In this document: positions 23,237 to 35,169 of the stretch, one piece after another | Position numbering within the stretch: the stretch's first letter is position 1 | How the letters are laid out: every line of letters starts with the position of its first letter | Translations under genes and position numbers: made by a program | The notes under the pieces: model-generated | The model's database searches: none | Told to the model about the DNA's origin: nothing | Seen by the model: the letters and a program-made list of their open reading frames with translations, nothing else | Assembly: GCA_038503075.1 (NCBI GenBank) | Contig: JBCAML010000003.1 | Location: 2,666,001 to 2,730,000, forward strand | DNA from: Gyromitra esculenta | Taxonomy: Eukaryota; Ascomycota; Pezizomycetes; Pezizales; Discinaceae | DNA: 64,000 nt | Direction: 5' to 3'

Positions 23237-24600
23237 CTTTGAGGAGAGAGTTTATAACTTTTTGGAATATGCTTCGAAATGACGGAGGTGGGCAGTGGGG
23301 CTGGGAATGCCTGTTGAGCCGCATGAATGTGGGATTTTGGCCGACAATTGGATTGTGGATTGTGGTCCTAGCGCTGGACTCTTGGCACGGGACAGTGTTT
23401 AAATGGCTCGAAAATTTCTGTGGGTTTTTCCTCCTGGTGATCAACTTCCTTTACATGATCGATAGAAATAGCAGCTGGAGAAGCAACGACTGTCGCACGA
23501 TCTATTCCTGCTGTCGGTATCAATCTGATCGGTCTCCTCTATCGTTGATCTGGAGACTGCTCATATCGAATCACTAATTAATGGTAAGAATCCATTTCTT
23601 TCCTGATTTCGCGTTTCCCCCTCCTTCCCTCACTCTGCCTCGATATGATGAACTATTCGTGTCGCCCCTATCATATCTGGGAATTAACTCCTCCCTTTTC
23701 ATGGTGACATACACTGTCCTAGCCAAACGGACCAATCTGATCTTCTTACCTCTTTATTCTTTCATTTATGAGATACTCGTAGTCTTTTTCAAAGCTTGGT
23801 TGCTAACCGTCAAAAAGAGTTCACAGGGTACTTGACAAAATGACTAATTGGCGACGAATCTCGCGTTGTGCTTGACAACTTGTAGCATATATGTAGTTTT
23901 TTAAATCGTATGCTATCCAAAATTCCCGCTTTTTTATTTTATTTTGCTCCCAGCCCATTTCAAATTTCTGGTTTAAAGTGATGAGCTAGTATTAAAATGT
24001 ACTATCAAATTCTTAGCTACACCATGCTGAGTCAATTGGTTCGATTACCTGATCAAAACCTGTCATATTTGCTTTCTACTTCGTTTGAACACTTGTGTTC
24101 TGAAAGAGAGTGCTAACAAACCCGTCTGTCTAAAGATATAAACAGATCTTCTGCGGTTTTGGCTTAAATGCAATATAGTGACTAGATCTAAGAGAAACGT
24201 TTGATAGATGGGAGATTACGAGCTAACTCGATGGTACGCTAATTTTTTTTTCTTGATATTTTACCCAATTCTTTTGAGGGTGTATGGGTATGGGGCTCAA
24301 AGTGATGAACAAAACTCCATGCTAATTCGGAGGTTCACGCCTATGAATGAAACATTTCGACTTTTCATCTTTCGACTGATTTTTGAGTCTTATATTTATT
24401 TATCTTGCGCGTTTTACGTTCACATACATGTTTGATTTGTAGCTGACCATCACCAAGATACTTTTTTAGGTTATCTGCACTATTGTGGCAGCTTGGATAT
24501 TTCGATATTTCGATATATTATATTCTAGGTCTACCAACAAGACACAACTAGGGAACAATATATAATTATAATTTGAAATGCAATTTTTACATTTGAATCA
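23237..24600. other. Upstream region of COX16 and 3' flank of the SDR gene
   Basis: AT-rich with several hydrophobic open frames that begin at non-ATG codons or overlap the COX16 5' region in antisense. No family, splice-compatible exon chain or repeat could be recognised. Confidence 0.5.
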
Positions 24601-25609
24601 TCATTGAAATGCAGACAATTGTTCCGCGTTCCAGCTATCTCCCAGTCAGTGCCTGGGCTCTTAAGTGAGAAGCATGATACGTACTTTAAAAACTCTCCAG
24701 AAAACTTCTTTTCACCACTCAGTGCCAACTTCGCAATCACATGGCCTGGTTGCTCTGGTTTTAACAGTTTCCCAGCCTCTTTCAGTTGCGCGAACTTGCT
24801 GTGGCTATCTCCCATAGCCCGTCCATGTTTCTCGCGAATATCCTGTTGCATCTGTGTGTCTATCGTTTGTTCATCTCCTGTCAGTGCCTAAATCATCCGT
24901 AGCACTTATTACCAAGGATTTTGAGTAAACCTATCACGCCTGGCCTGATAGAAATGCTTGTGATTTCCGGTTCTTCTGCTGCTATTGTCCTCGAGAGCTG
25001 GTTCATAGCAGCTTTAGAACACCCATAGGCTCCCCAAGCTTGGTATCCTCCTACTGCGGCGCCAGAAGACACGAAGATAATACGTCCTTTTGACTTGCGC
25101 AACTCGGCGATCGATTCCTTGACCTATAATCCGGTAGATACCTCTTTAGTTGTCTAGCCTCTCACAGGCTCTAGAGTAGGAAAATAAAGAACTAACCAAG
25201 GCAACAGCCCCAAAAAAGCCAATGTCGAACGATTTCTTCCACTGCTCTAGATCGGCATCTGCAACCCTCGAAACTGGGTCCAATAATCCGTGATTGACAA
25301 TCAACGAGTCAATCTTCCCGAAGACAGCAACAGCTTTCTCGACAACGGCCTTAGCTGTAGAAAAGTCCCCAAGATCACCGGTGACGAACTCAAATTGTCC
25401 TGGGTACTCAGCCTTAAGTTCTTCGAGGGGGGCCGAAGAACGTGCTACGCCAAGAACGTTTGCACTGACAGGAGCTTTGAGAAGGTAGTGAACGATTGCG
25501 AGCCCAATCCCTGCCGCCGAAAAATTAGATCTTGGAGGTATAAAAATAGGGAATGTTAATATTGACCTCGGGAGGCTCCGGTAAGTATGATTACAGGCTT
25601 GTTGGACAT
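24601..25609 (-). CDS. Short-chain dehydrogenase/reductase (sepiapterin/benzil reductase-like)
   Basis: Five exons (25609-25567, 25510-25197, 25123-24931, 24859-24685, 24634-24601) join in frame to 252 residues, the usual size of a classical SDR. It shows the NADP(H)-binding TGASRGIG (10-17, split by intron 1), an NHG in place of NAG after DSLIV, a catalytic serine in FVSSGAA (about 138-139) and YxxxK as YGCSK (152-156). PGVIDTQMQ after the catalytic site matches the Irc24/YIR035C-like benzil and sepiapterin reductase group. The substrate is unknown. The last exon of 34 nt supplies WNAEQLSAFQ. It is divergent from the FAD oxidoreductase, with 224 bp between start codons, so the two may be co-regulated (inference). 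Confidence 0.92.
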
Positions 25610-25833
25610 TTTTCGTTGAATGTCGCAGTGTGTTGAGTTTGGTGGGGGTATGAACTTTTAGATGTTTTTGTGCGTCAACGACTCTCTTTGACCCCACAAT
25701 CCGGAATCTGGTGCCGTAGCATGGATCATGGCTTATCACTTGTCTCGTCTGGGAGCACAGGCCATAAATACCCCTATCCTCTTATAGAGCTCTCCCACAA
25801 GCCTAAACCTTCGCCCTTAAAAAAACTCAAAAA
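25610..25833. promoter_or_regulatory. Short bidirectional promoter between the SDR and FAD oxidoreductase genes
   Basis: A 224-bp spacer lies between divergent start codons. An ATAAATA box lies at about 25764, 70 bp before the plus-strand ATG. Such a short shared spacer suggests joint expression, which is not shown by sequence alone. Confidence 0.5.
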
Positions 25834-27027
25834 ATGCCCGCTACTGTAATCCTCGGAGCTGGCATCATATCTCTCAGCACTGCCTATTATGCTTCCCTCA
25901 ATTCCTCTTCCTCCTCCTCAGAAATCCATATCGTCGAGCCCGACTCTTCGCTCTTCCAAAGTGCGTCTGGTCATGCAGCAGGCTTTCTTGCGCGTGATTG
26001 GTTCTCGTCCGACTTGGCGGAACTAGGAGAGCTTTCATTCGAGTTACACCAGAATCTCTCTAGGGAACATGATGGTCCTAAGAATTGGGGCTACAGCGGC
26101 AGTATTGGAATCTCACTCTCTCCGATCTCTGGAGCTAAGGGTAGAGGTGAGGATTGGTTGAACCAAAACACCAGCAGAGCTGAAGTAGCTAGTGCGGAGA
26201 AAGGCGCAGCAGATCCAAGCCCGGAGTGGCTGGTGAGTTCAGGAGAGGCAGATGTTATATCAAAACCAGACACGACCGCACAGGTGAACCCATTACAGCT
26301 GTGTCAGTTCCTTCTAGATCAATGTATCAAGAATGGAGTAGTGCTGCACCAGCCTGCAAAAGCCACCCGGATCGAAACGAATAACGGAGCCTTGGTAGGG
26401 CTGTATATAACGGAATCAGGGAATGAGAAGTTTATCCCATGCCAGAAGATTCTCGTCGCCTGCGGTGTCTGGAGTCCAGCTGTCTTCAAGCAACTATTCC
26501 CATCAGCGTCGATTGAGATTCCAATCAGCTCGCTAGCGGGACATTCAATCGTTCTTCGCTCACCACGATGGAAATCAATGGATGCCGATAACTGCCACGC
26601 TATCTTTATGACAAGTCCCAATGGATGGTCCCCAGAACTGTTTAGTCGCCGAGGCGGAGAACTTTATCTTGGTGGTCTCAACTCCAAGATCATATCTGTC
26701 CCTGAATTCGCATCCGAAGTGACTGCTCAAAGTGATCATATTGACGCTATGGTCAAGACAGCCAAATTGCTTCTTGGCGATGATATGGAAGTAATCAGGG
26801 CCGGGCTGTGCCATAGACCAGTTACGAACACTGGTAAACCAATACTTGGGAAGGTGCGTTCGGCTGATATTGGCTTGAAGGAGGACGCCGATGGGCTGAG
26901 GGGTGTATATCTTGCTTCTGGGCATGGCCCTTGGGGGACAACGTTGGGTTTGGGGACTGGAAAGGTGATTTCGGAGATGATGGCTGGAGAAAAGACATCA
27001 GCAAACGTGGAGATGCTCGCACTCTAG
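25834..27027 (+). CDS. FAD-dependent oxidoreductase of the DAO family (Tda3-like)
   Basis: Single-exon gene of 397 residues. The N-terminal Rossmann motif VILGAGIISLSTAYYAS binds FAD, with an acidic residue in HIVEPDSS ending the second strand. The following SASGHAAGFLARDW is characteristic of the branch containing yeast Tda3 and other D-amino-acid-oxidase-fold enzymes. The C-terminal part has CHRPVTNTGKPILG and ASGHGPWGTTLGLGTGKVISEM, the second FAD-contact region. The substrate is unknown. Tda3 has been linked to endosome-to-Golgi traffic, but that role should not be transferred on similarity alone. The start is the first ATG after a TATA-like box and fits the family. Confidence 0.88.
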   Translation: MPATVILGAGIISLSTAYYASLNSSSSSSEIHIVEPDSSLFQSASGHAAGFLARDWFSSDLAELGELSFELHQNLSREHDGPKNWGYSGSIGISLSPISGAKGRGEDWLNQNTSRAEVASAEKGAADPSPEWLVSSGEADVISKPDTTAQVNPLQLCQFLLDQCIKNGVVLHQPAKATRIETNNGALVGLYITESGNEKFIPCQKILVACGVWSPAVFKQLFPSASIEIPISSLAGHSIVLRSPRWKSMDADNCHAIFMTSPNGWSPELFSRRGGELYLGGLNSKIISVPEFASEVTAQSDHIDAMVKTAKLLLGDDMEVIRAGLCHRPVTNTGKPILGKVRSADIGLKEDADGLRGVYLASGHGPWGTTLGLGTGKVISEMMAGEKTSANVEMLAL

Positions 27028-27778
27028 AGAGTTACAAGGAAGCTAAGGGGCTTGGTTGAATGTTATATGCTTTAGATTTTAGTTTATGAGATTTCATCCT
27101 GTTTATACATTAAGATTGTTAGATAGTAATAAATTTATCGATACTCCAAGCATTGGTAATAACTGACACCTTTATTTTCTGAACTAAAAAGGCATGACGG
27201 TAATGCACATGCCCGAGTGATATCATATGAAAGAATTTGATCTTGTTTTGATAACCACTATCACAAATTCTCCTGAAATTTAGAATTCCATGAGGAATAG
27301 AGTTATTTCGTTACTCCTTTTAATTATTTGGGCTTTGATGAAGCGCTAAGGAATAAAGCTGGAAACTCGTTCTGCATTTTGGGTTCGTAGAGAAGTCCTC
27401 GTAGAAACAAAATATCGACTGTGGGTCTATCATACCTTAATATTCGTAACTCATCCATCTTTAGCATATGCTTACGTTTCTTTTACTCTTCTAGTAGCAT
27501 TGGTGATATAGTCGGTATTCTTTAACCGCAAGTTTGTATTCCTCCTGCCGTGAGGGCAGAATTAACATACTTTTTTCTTTTTACCATACATGTTATCCCC
27601 CCCCCAAAAAAAAGACCTGAAGTGGGCAACGGAGAAGCGAAACCACCACAAGAATGAAAACAAAGGAAATTGAGCGCTGCTCACTTAACCCAAACTATCG
27701 AACCATCACTACTGATAGGTTGAAACATATCCAGTGTTCACTAGAATCCTCTAGGAAACGACCCAACTTTAATAGCAT
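27028..27778. other. Intergenic, convergent 3' flanks
   Basis: AT-rich, no coding sequence. A homopolymer pair (C run, then A run) sits at about 27598-27613. Nothing else was recognised. Confidence 0.5.
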
Positions 27779-28747
27779 CTACTCAGCCACAAAAATAGTA
27801 AATTTATAACCGAAGACAAACATCTGATCGATTGGTCGTTCGCCAAAAGTATCTGTGATGAATGGGTCAGCCCCCCATCTCAGCAGCAAATTAATAACGT
27901 TTGGTTTGCCACGTCCTTCAAGAGCAGCATGCAAAGGTGTAGAGCCGACTTCATTCCGTGCATTGACTTCAGCACCTGCATTTAGTAATTGCAGAGCCAT
28001 CTGGTAGAGACACCCAACACTCTGATAAGATTCGAATAACAGATAAAGGGTTGATCGTCCATTATTATCTCGAGCGGATACGTTAGCACCTCTCTGTACT
28101 AATACCTGGCAAATCTGTGTCGGATCTTGACTGAACCTCAGTGCGTATAGTAGTGGCGTTTGTCCATTTTTGTCACGGGACTCAATGTTGGCGCCCCGGG
28201 CTAGAAGAGCTATTGCCATCGAAGCACAAGGTAGTTGAACCGCTTTGTGAAGTGCTGTTTGGTCATTATAGCGGTTGACCAGATTAACGTCAACTCCAGC
28301 GGTAACGAGGAAATGGACCATGGCTACCCGATTCTCCTCTACTGCGTAATGAAGAATTGTGTCTCCATAAATGTCGCATATATTTCCGTTAATATAGCGT
28401 TCTGGATCACGTACGTGGCTCAGTAGTAACTTCATTACAGATATATTGTCCATTTCACATTCTGCTGCCCCCCCAGCAGCAGCATGAAGTGTCGAAGGTT
28501 CCTCCGGACCCGTAACCTCCGGGTCGACTCCGTTTTGAATAAGCAACTTAATCAAGTTACCATATCCGTGCTCTGCTGCCCAGAAAACGATGGAATAGCA
28601 AGATGTTCTTTGGATAGCCCTCCCGAGGACCGGGATTAGAAGACTAGTGAAATCTGGACGAATTTCTAGGAAATTTTTAATATCGACAGGGCCAAGGCTC
28701 TTTGTAATCTCTAATAGGATCTCGTTAGGGAGACCGAAGAGGCCCAT
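27779..28747 (-). CDS. F-box-like / ankyrin-repeat protein
   Basis: Single-exon gene of 322 residues. The start (GLFGLPNEILLEITKSLGPVDIKNFLEI, about 2-30) has the LPxEILxxI pattern of an F-box. From about residue 55 to 315 there are roughly seven ankyrin repeats, seen as GNLIKLLIQNGVDPEVTG, GDTILHYAVEENRVAMVHFLV, DQTALHKAVQLP, NGQTPLLYALRFS, GRSTLYLLFESY and GSTPLHAALEGRG. Such proteins are abundant and fast-evolving in filamentous fungi, where they may act as SCF substrate adaptors. No specific target can be inferred. The ATG at 28747 is the first in frame and places the F-box at the N-terminus as usual. Confidence 0.85.
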   Translation of the reverse strand: MGLFGLPNEILLEITKSLGPVDIKNFLEIRPDFTSLLIPVLGRAIQRTSCYSIVFWAAEHGYGNLIKLLIQNGVDPEVTGPEEPSTLHAAAGGAAECEMDNISVMKLLLSHVRDPERYINGNICDIYGDTILHYAVEENRVAMVHFLVTAGVDVNLVNRYNDQTALHKAVQLPCASMAIALLARGANIESRDKNGQTPLLYALRFSQDPTQICQVLVQRGANVSARDNNGRSTLYLLFESYQSVGCLYQMALQLLNAGAEVNARNEVGSTPLHAALEGRGKPNVINLLLRWGADPFITDTFGERPIDQMFVFGYKFTIFVAE

Positions 28748-29381
28748 GATAAGACGATATTTTTGGCGAAGAGCTTTGTAGTGGTTTCTGTGTTCTATGA
28801 GGGCGTGTTTTTCTGTTTAAGGTGATGAGAAGTTTAAATACTAATTTCCCGCTACCTCATAAAATCGCTGTGTTAGTAGGCTATTATACCGCTAAAGATT
28901 TTGCTAGTTCTCACTTATATGCTCCCCTTCAGGCAAAGATACAGCTATAGGAACGAGTTACTTACTTGTATTCAGATCTGGTGATACTTTTTGACTTTAG
29001 TAATCTGATTTCCAGTCTATTCGACAAGAAGGAGAACAAACTCCTTTCAGTATTTAGTCCTGAAAACATGAATATATCTGTACGTATAAAGAAAAGAGCC
29101 CTATAAAAAGTACAAGAATCAAAAACACTTATTTATGAAAACATGATAAACACTGGCCCAGCCTGCATGCGTATCTTTATCATATGACTACCCCCGCCGT
29201 TGCCATCCCCCAGCTACTTATAGTCCCTCGGAAAATTTCGGACCTCAAATTTTTTAATACTTCAACTCATTTGCCCTACAAAATTGATGGTTTATGATCT
29301 AACCCGATGGCATCATGTAAATCTCGTTTTAAAAAAAAGAAAACCTCGCCACTGTTGATATTCTACTGAATGGCGAACAGA
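28748..29381. other. Intergenic region
   Basis: AT-rich, no recognisable gene. Contains the promoter of the ankyrin gene and the 3' flank of the MscS gene. Confidence 0.5.
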
Positions 29382-32244
29382 CTATTTATTGTACGCTGGA
29401 GAAGCGGAGGAATCGCCCTGCTGGTACGGGTTATTGTTGATGGCGTTGTTGAGATTTAGTGCCTGTGTATACTGCTGTGTCTGATACTGCTGTGTCTGGT
29501 ATTGCGAGTAGCCTTGGGCGCTAGCAGGGTTTGGAGAGGGTTTCCTCCGGCCCTTTGTCGATTCTCTCTTCAGTAAACTACGAACCTCCTCCACGTCCTC
29601 ACGCCTGCTTTCCGAGCTGCCCCTCCCTGCGTGTGTCCCACGACTACTGAAGCTTGGTCTCGGGCGATCAAAAGGCGAAGACATGAAAGCGCCATTGTGG
29701 ACTTCATTTTCCTTTATAGTTGTGGCAGCTGAGCTGGTTGGTGAGAACATTCCTGCTTCTCCCCCTTTCGCAGCTGTGCCCATTGGTTTTCCAAGCTCAT
29801 CTGTTTCATCTTCATCTTCATTTTCCCTTATCGCATCCCAACGCTTACTGAGTTTGGCTTCACTTTGCTTTTGCATATTCACCTGGGCTTTTTCATCGGT
29901 GATGGCGACGGTGTACATGGGTTTGCCTTGTTCACCGATTGCAGGGTCACCACCAGCAGCGCCATAGATTGGTATCTTCTTCATGATCGACACGAGTGCG
30001 CAGAAGAACTTGTTACGGCGTTGGAGTGTGAGTTGTTCGTTTGACCAGTTGCTCTTGTGTCTGATCTCCAGCTTGAGGATCATCCTGTCCAGGTCGTTGA
30101 TGCCTGCAATTTCAACCTCCAGCTCCGGCTGGAAATCACGACTATTCTCTCTGACGAAGAGCAGAAGCTCCTCTTTCAATTTCTGGATGTCCTCAAAGGA
30201 TGTGCCATAGTCCACACCGATTTTGATAATCTCGATCATGTACTTGGAGCGCGAGATGTTTTCGACCCATAGAGTATTCAGAACGTTATTAGGGACCTGG
30301 GTGACCTTTTGGTTGTCGACGCATTTGAAGATGGAATATAGCAAGGAGATTTGCTCAACGACGTATCGTTTATCTGATATATCGACGCGGTCACCAACAT
30401 CGAATGGATGTTTGACAAACAAGAAGATGCAGGATCCTAGAATCTCTTGGGCGGTGATGGCAAAGACAAAAGACATAGAGATGAGAACTGTCCCAGCTCC
30501 CGCAAGTGTGGTTCCTACACTCGATTGCTGAGAAACGACGAAGACGAGGACAACAATAACGAAGACGATGAAACTCAAAACATTATCCAGAGCACGAATG
30601 GCATTATCCTGAAATCTGTTATTAGCAATTTCTTCAGGCAATTTATTTGACATGTGCACTTACCACATCTGCCATGCTCCTTCCGACGTCCTTACGCTCG
30701 TTGTGGATTTGCACAACATGCATCACCATTTCCTCCAAACTGACGTCTCCGTTGCCGTCTGCATCGATGGACGAAAAGCACTCCAGTGCAGCTTTCTCAT
30801 TCTCAGAACCCATGACCTCTACCAAATCTTCTTTCTCTAAAGACTCACTCCCTTCGCAGACAAACGACATCCAAATACGTCTTGCTAGGGCCTCGGATGA
30901 CCGTTTCTTTTGTAGCGCGTTGATGACAACCGAGTACGCTGAGTTAGGGTTGAAAACGTTCTTGTTTCCCGTAACTTCCTGTGCAATGTTACCAAAAGCG
31001 CTAGTAACCTTATCTTGAACTACATTGATGTTCCCAAGGATCGCACGCATAGGAGTCGCGGAACCACTCTTTCTGTGGGGAATAATCAAATTAGAAGCAA
31101 TAATCTGATTGATTATATAGTCCTCTTCTGCAAATTCTGTATATATAGGAAATAGGGACCGTGAAGCCTCGTAGAGACGACTAAGCATCCTAACGGTTTC
31201 TTTGTTGGTCTTGATGCGCTGGGCGAACTGTTTACGATGGTAGTCGACGGATACGATTTGGATGATGAGCTTTTGACCAAGATAGACGACAGAGGAGATT
31301 AAGCAAGCAACTAATACGAGATTCATGCGCCTCTCCCATTCGTGGATACCCGTGTCGCCTACTCTGAGCTGGTCAGGGTTCCGGGTCATCAACTATCACT
31401 GAGTCAGTACGGATAGCTCACGAGTGCTATCAGCGAATATTATTAACTAACAGGAAGATAAGAGCAAAGGGATGCAATTGCCCAGCCAACTAAGGAAATT
31501 GGAACTTCCAGTGCTTTGATAACGAGTGCATATTTCTTTACACTGCTGCTAACAACACCAACCAGAGTTTGGAATATACTGGGAAGTGCCTTAGCCACAA
31601 GTTTAGAAATCCAAAGGGAGCACCAAACAATATTCAACTATACGACAATCAGATGATATTCGCAATACTTCGACAGTCATGCAAGATAAACATACCCAGA
31701 CAAAGAACCAAACAATTCTAACTCCATGGGTATTATCGGCCGCACCAATAGTAGCATGCGGAGCAACGAACAGGCCAATGAGAATAACAGTCACAAAGCA
31801 TAGTGACAGCGGAATGACATAGAGGAGATAACGAGTGACAATTGAGAAGTTTAGAACTTTCTCATACAGCTTTCCCATAGTAGTCAAAGCCCCCTCATCA
31901 TCAACCAAACTGGCGTCTCCGCCAGTTTGCGCAGCCCTGCCTCTTCGACGGCCCATATGTTTATGGTATATACCATTTTCGGTATCCCCAGAGTCCTGTC
32001 GTTTGAATTCGGGGCGGCCCATGGCTTGTCCTTCTTTTCGAGCACCTGTTGCGCTTACATTTGATCTTATTGGTGTTAAAGGAATATCGACTACATGATC
32101 ATTGTTGTTGTTATTGTCGTAGTGGTGATGGGAGTTGGATGGGGAAAGACCATCCTGGTGGTGATTTGTTGCTGAGTCTATTGGGGCCATTTGCTGCAAC
32201 GGAATAAATCCACTATTTCTTGGAGAAATTGGGGGTTTTGACAT
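29382..32244 (-). CDS. MscS-family mechanosensitive channel with EF hand (Msy1/Msy2-like)
   Basis: Four exons (32244-31696, 31637-31452, 31392-30664, 30608-29382) join in frame to 896 residues. The cytosolic N-terminus of about 140 residues is followed by several TM helices, an EF-hand with a complete calcium loop DADGNGDVSLEE (about 455-466), and the MscS core with pore-lining helix (SSVGTTLAGAGTVLISMSFVF) and beta domain (FLFVKHPFDVGDRVDI). The C-tail is hydrophilic, with repeated QYQTQQ units. Fission yeast Msy1 and Msy2 have this layout, sit in the ER and regulate calcium influx after hypo-osmotic shock; the same role is likely here. Intron signals are canonical. The long spacer to the divergent PLP gene suggests separate promoters. 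Confidence 0.95.
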
Positions 32245-33476
32245 TCGAAAATTGAAGCACCGCCTTAGTTCGTGGGAATGACTGTAGGGCCGTAACGGTT
32301 CTTATAGACCACAGGTAATTTGATAACCGAGTAATTGGAAAGAAAAAGAAGAAAAAGGCAACGAATAAATTTATGTTGAGAAGATTGAAGCTGATATTGG
32401 CACTGACTTGTAGAGCTGTGGAAGGAATGATATTCTGTAATTGGCTTTGATGAGATGCAGTGATTAAACAGCGTTCCAGTTGAGATTGAGAGTTAAGATT
32501 CGAGAGATTCGAAATGTAAAAGAGTGTGAAGGTTCGACGAACAGGAGACGTTAGTCTATTGGATAGGAAAATTCGCACACGAGAGAGGGAATAGTTAAGG
32601 AAAATGATACAGGGACGAGGGTTTAGTAGGATGGACAAAGTAGCATAAAAGTAATTGGGTCTTGGGGCGGCCCAAGCCAGCCCTAAATAAAAAAATTATT
32701 TACAAACCTGAAAGAGAGAGAAAAGGCTTGCGGATGATCCGATTATACTAAAACCCGGCCTAAACAAAGAAAGGTAAAGAGCTACAGGAGCCAGCCCGCA
32801 TCCAACAGCTATTTGCTCAGCGAGGGCTCCTCCCTTCCTTGCTCAACGACACGCAATTTATGTCGGGATCAGTGTGGGGAATGAATACGTGTAGTTTCTC
32901 TTAGCCAGATTGCTACTATTCTCAGTAGTCTTATCAGTAGCTCTGTTGGCTTGTTACAAAGTCTCTGCAGCCTGAAATGTTTATCGCTATGTAAAATGTT
33001 TTCACGAGGTCCATCTTGGAGGCTCTGCCATCGTTCAATCCTACCATTGCCACGCGGAATGGCTGAATTTGCTGTCGCACGACTTTGGACTATTGTGTTT
33101 CCCGGGTGTCAAAACTTGGCATACAGATGAGAAACAGCAGCGCGGCGGAACAATACATAGTTTCTGGAACGGACGTGATTGTGGCTGCAGGTCCCAGGCC
33201 AAACGTGAAACCACCAAGGGGTCAGCGGTGGGACAGAAAGACCCTTCTTGACGGCTAGGAGCGGGGGTATTTAGCCACTACACATCTGGTTAGTTCGCGG
33301 TGACCTCATAACGTCACTCCTCATGGCGATCTGGCTACTACATATTGGGTCCAGGCTGATGAGAGTCAAGGGGAGTCTCGCTCTTTAATGATTGCATCAT
33401 ATCGATAAACGAGTACCTCTATCTAACGAAAACAACAAGCTTGCAGCCGAAATTGTGATCGTTCACTGTGCATTAA
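32245..33476. promoter_or_regulatory. Divergent upstream region of the MscS and PLP-homeostasis genes
   Basis: About 1.2 kb between divergent starts. No gene was recognised. Short open frames have no motifs. Confidence 0.45.
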
Positions 33477-34550
33477 ATGACCACTGAACTATCAGAAGCA
33501 GACATGGCCGCTCGAGCCTCACTTCTCTTTGACAACTTTGTTCATGTCGTTGGTCGAATCACTGCTATTACAGCTCGGCCCGTAAGTTCCAAATCGCCCC
33601 TGATGAGGTAGGGCAGATCTTTTATTGATACCATGGGTTCGCTAATTATAGCTGATCAACAGATCCGTATTGTTGCAGTATCCAAAAGAAAACCAGCTTC
33701 TGATATTCTGGCTCTCTATAATGAAACGAAACACCTTCACATGGGTGAAAATTACTCCCAAGGCACGTATTCGATTTAATTGGCTTAAGCGTCATCTTAA
33801 CCCCCCCCTGTCCACCAAACAATTTGGAGGTTCCAACTCATCCCAATCCACCTACAGTTTTTAGCATCAAATAGGACATACCAACTGACATCCAACAGAA
33901 CTCTTCGAAAAAGTCGCCATCCTCCCTGCCGAAATCAAATGGCATTTCATCGGCACTCTCCAAACCAACAAATGCAAGCAACTAGCCGAAAACATCCCGA
34001 ACCTCTGGGCCGTCGAAACTGTCGACAAAGCCAAAAAGGCAGACACCCTTGAGAAAGGTCGTGCGAATCTTATATCCAAAAACCCCCAAGCAGACAAGCT
34101 TAGAGTCTTCATACAAGTCAACACTTCTGGCGAGGAATCTAAATCTGGCTGCGAGTCCTCTGAAGCTCTCGAGCTAGCAAAACACATCGCCGAATCGTGT
34201 CCTCACCTAGTCTTCAAAGGGCTCATGACGATTGGCTCTATTGCGCGTTCTAAGGCGTCGGAAGTACCTAACGAAGATTTCATACGCCTTAAAGAGACCC
34301 GTGACGAAGTTGCAAATGGTCTTGGTATTGATCCGGAGCAGCTGGAACTGAGTATGGGTATGAGTGCGGATTTCGAGCAAGCTATCGAAACCGGGGCTAC
34401 CAACGTCAGGTATGTTATTCTTCTAAGCCAGGATAATGTTCAACTAGGCTAGAGAGGCTCTTTGATGACTGACTGAACTACAGAGTTGGATCTACGATCT
34501 TTGGTGCGAGACCCCCGCTAGAGGATGCTGCTGCGAAGGCGGATGTTTAG
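33477..34550 (+). CDS. PLP homeostasis protein (YggS/PROSC/YBL036C family)
   Basis: This cytosolic alanine-racemase-fold protein binds pyridoxal phosphate without known catalysis and buffers PLP supply. Exons 33477-33581, 33663-33762, 33899-34409 and 34484-34550 give 260 residues. Family blocks are IRIVAVSKRKPASDILALY with the PLP-binding lysine in SK, MGENYSQ, WHFIGTLQTNKCKQL, VFIQVNTSGEESKSG, GLMTIGS, LSMGMSADFEQAIETGATNVR and VGSTIFGAR. The second intron (33763-33898) starts with GC (AAG then GCACGT) and ends CAACAG; no in-frame GT donor gives the conserved NYSQELFEK junction. Translation could also start at the ATG ten codons in. Confidence 0.94.
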
Positions 34551-35169
34551 ACGCCTAAGCCGTAAAAATTGTTTAATACTATGATTGTTGTATTCTGGAT
34601 AGATTCGACATACTTTTATTTATATCAAACTGAAATTCTTTGTGTTTACTGTAAAGCGCGGTGCAGAGAGAAGGAAATCAAGTCTTTAAAACGAGTTAGG
34701 TTATGAGCGATTTCAATAGGTGTCCTATTTATAGATATTTAGGTAGTCAAAGACCCCATAGAAGGAATAGGATATGTTCACTTGCAAAAAATATTAATTG
34801 GTGAGCTACAACAATTGCATACCTAGAAATGAGCAATGAGCAGCACAATAAGAACCCCAACCTAAATCGTTAAATGAAGATACTGGGTTGAGCTCAGGAT
34901 AGCCTCTATGCGTGCTGAGATACCATTTACCAAGCCGTTGTTTCTTCAAATAAGCCAGAAGATCGCCAAAACTGTAGGCTGGTTTAACTAAAAATTTGGA
35001 TTAAACCTTTGCTTGAGTAACCTACTAAACTAGATGCCACTGGGAATGTTTGCATATCCGCGCACCTGAAAGTAAATACAGACATACGACAGAAAAAACC
35101 AACGCCTCAAACACATCATGCCAACGGGATACCTAGATTAATGAACGAATAATCTATCCGATCGTGCCA
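34551..35169. other. Intergenic, convergent 3' flanks
   Basis: AT-rich, no gene or repeat recognised between the PLP-homeostasis gene and the first DUF7918 gene. Confidence 0.5.

Noticed and set aside
23230..23577. Hydrophobic plus-strand frame next to COX16.
   Set aside because: Starts at TTG and overlaps COX16 exon 1 in antisense.
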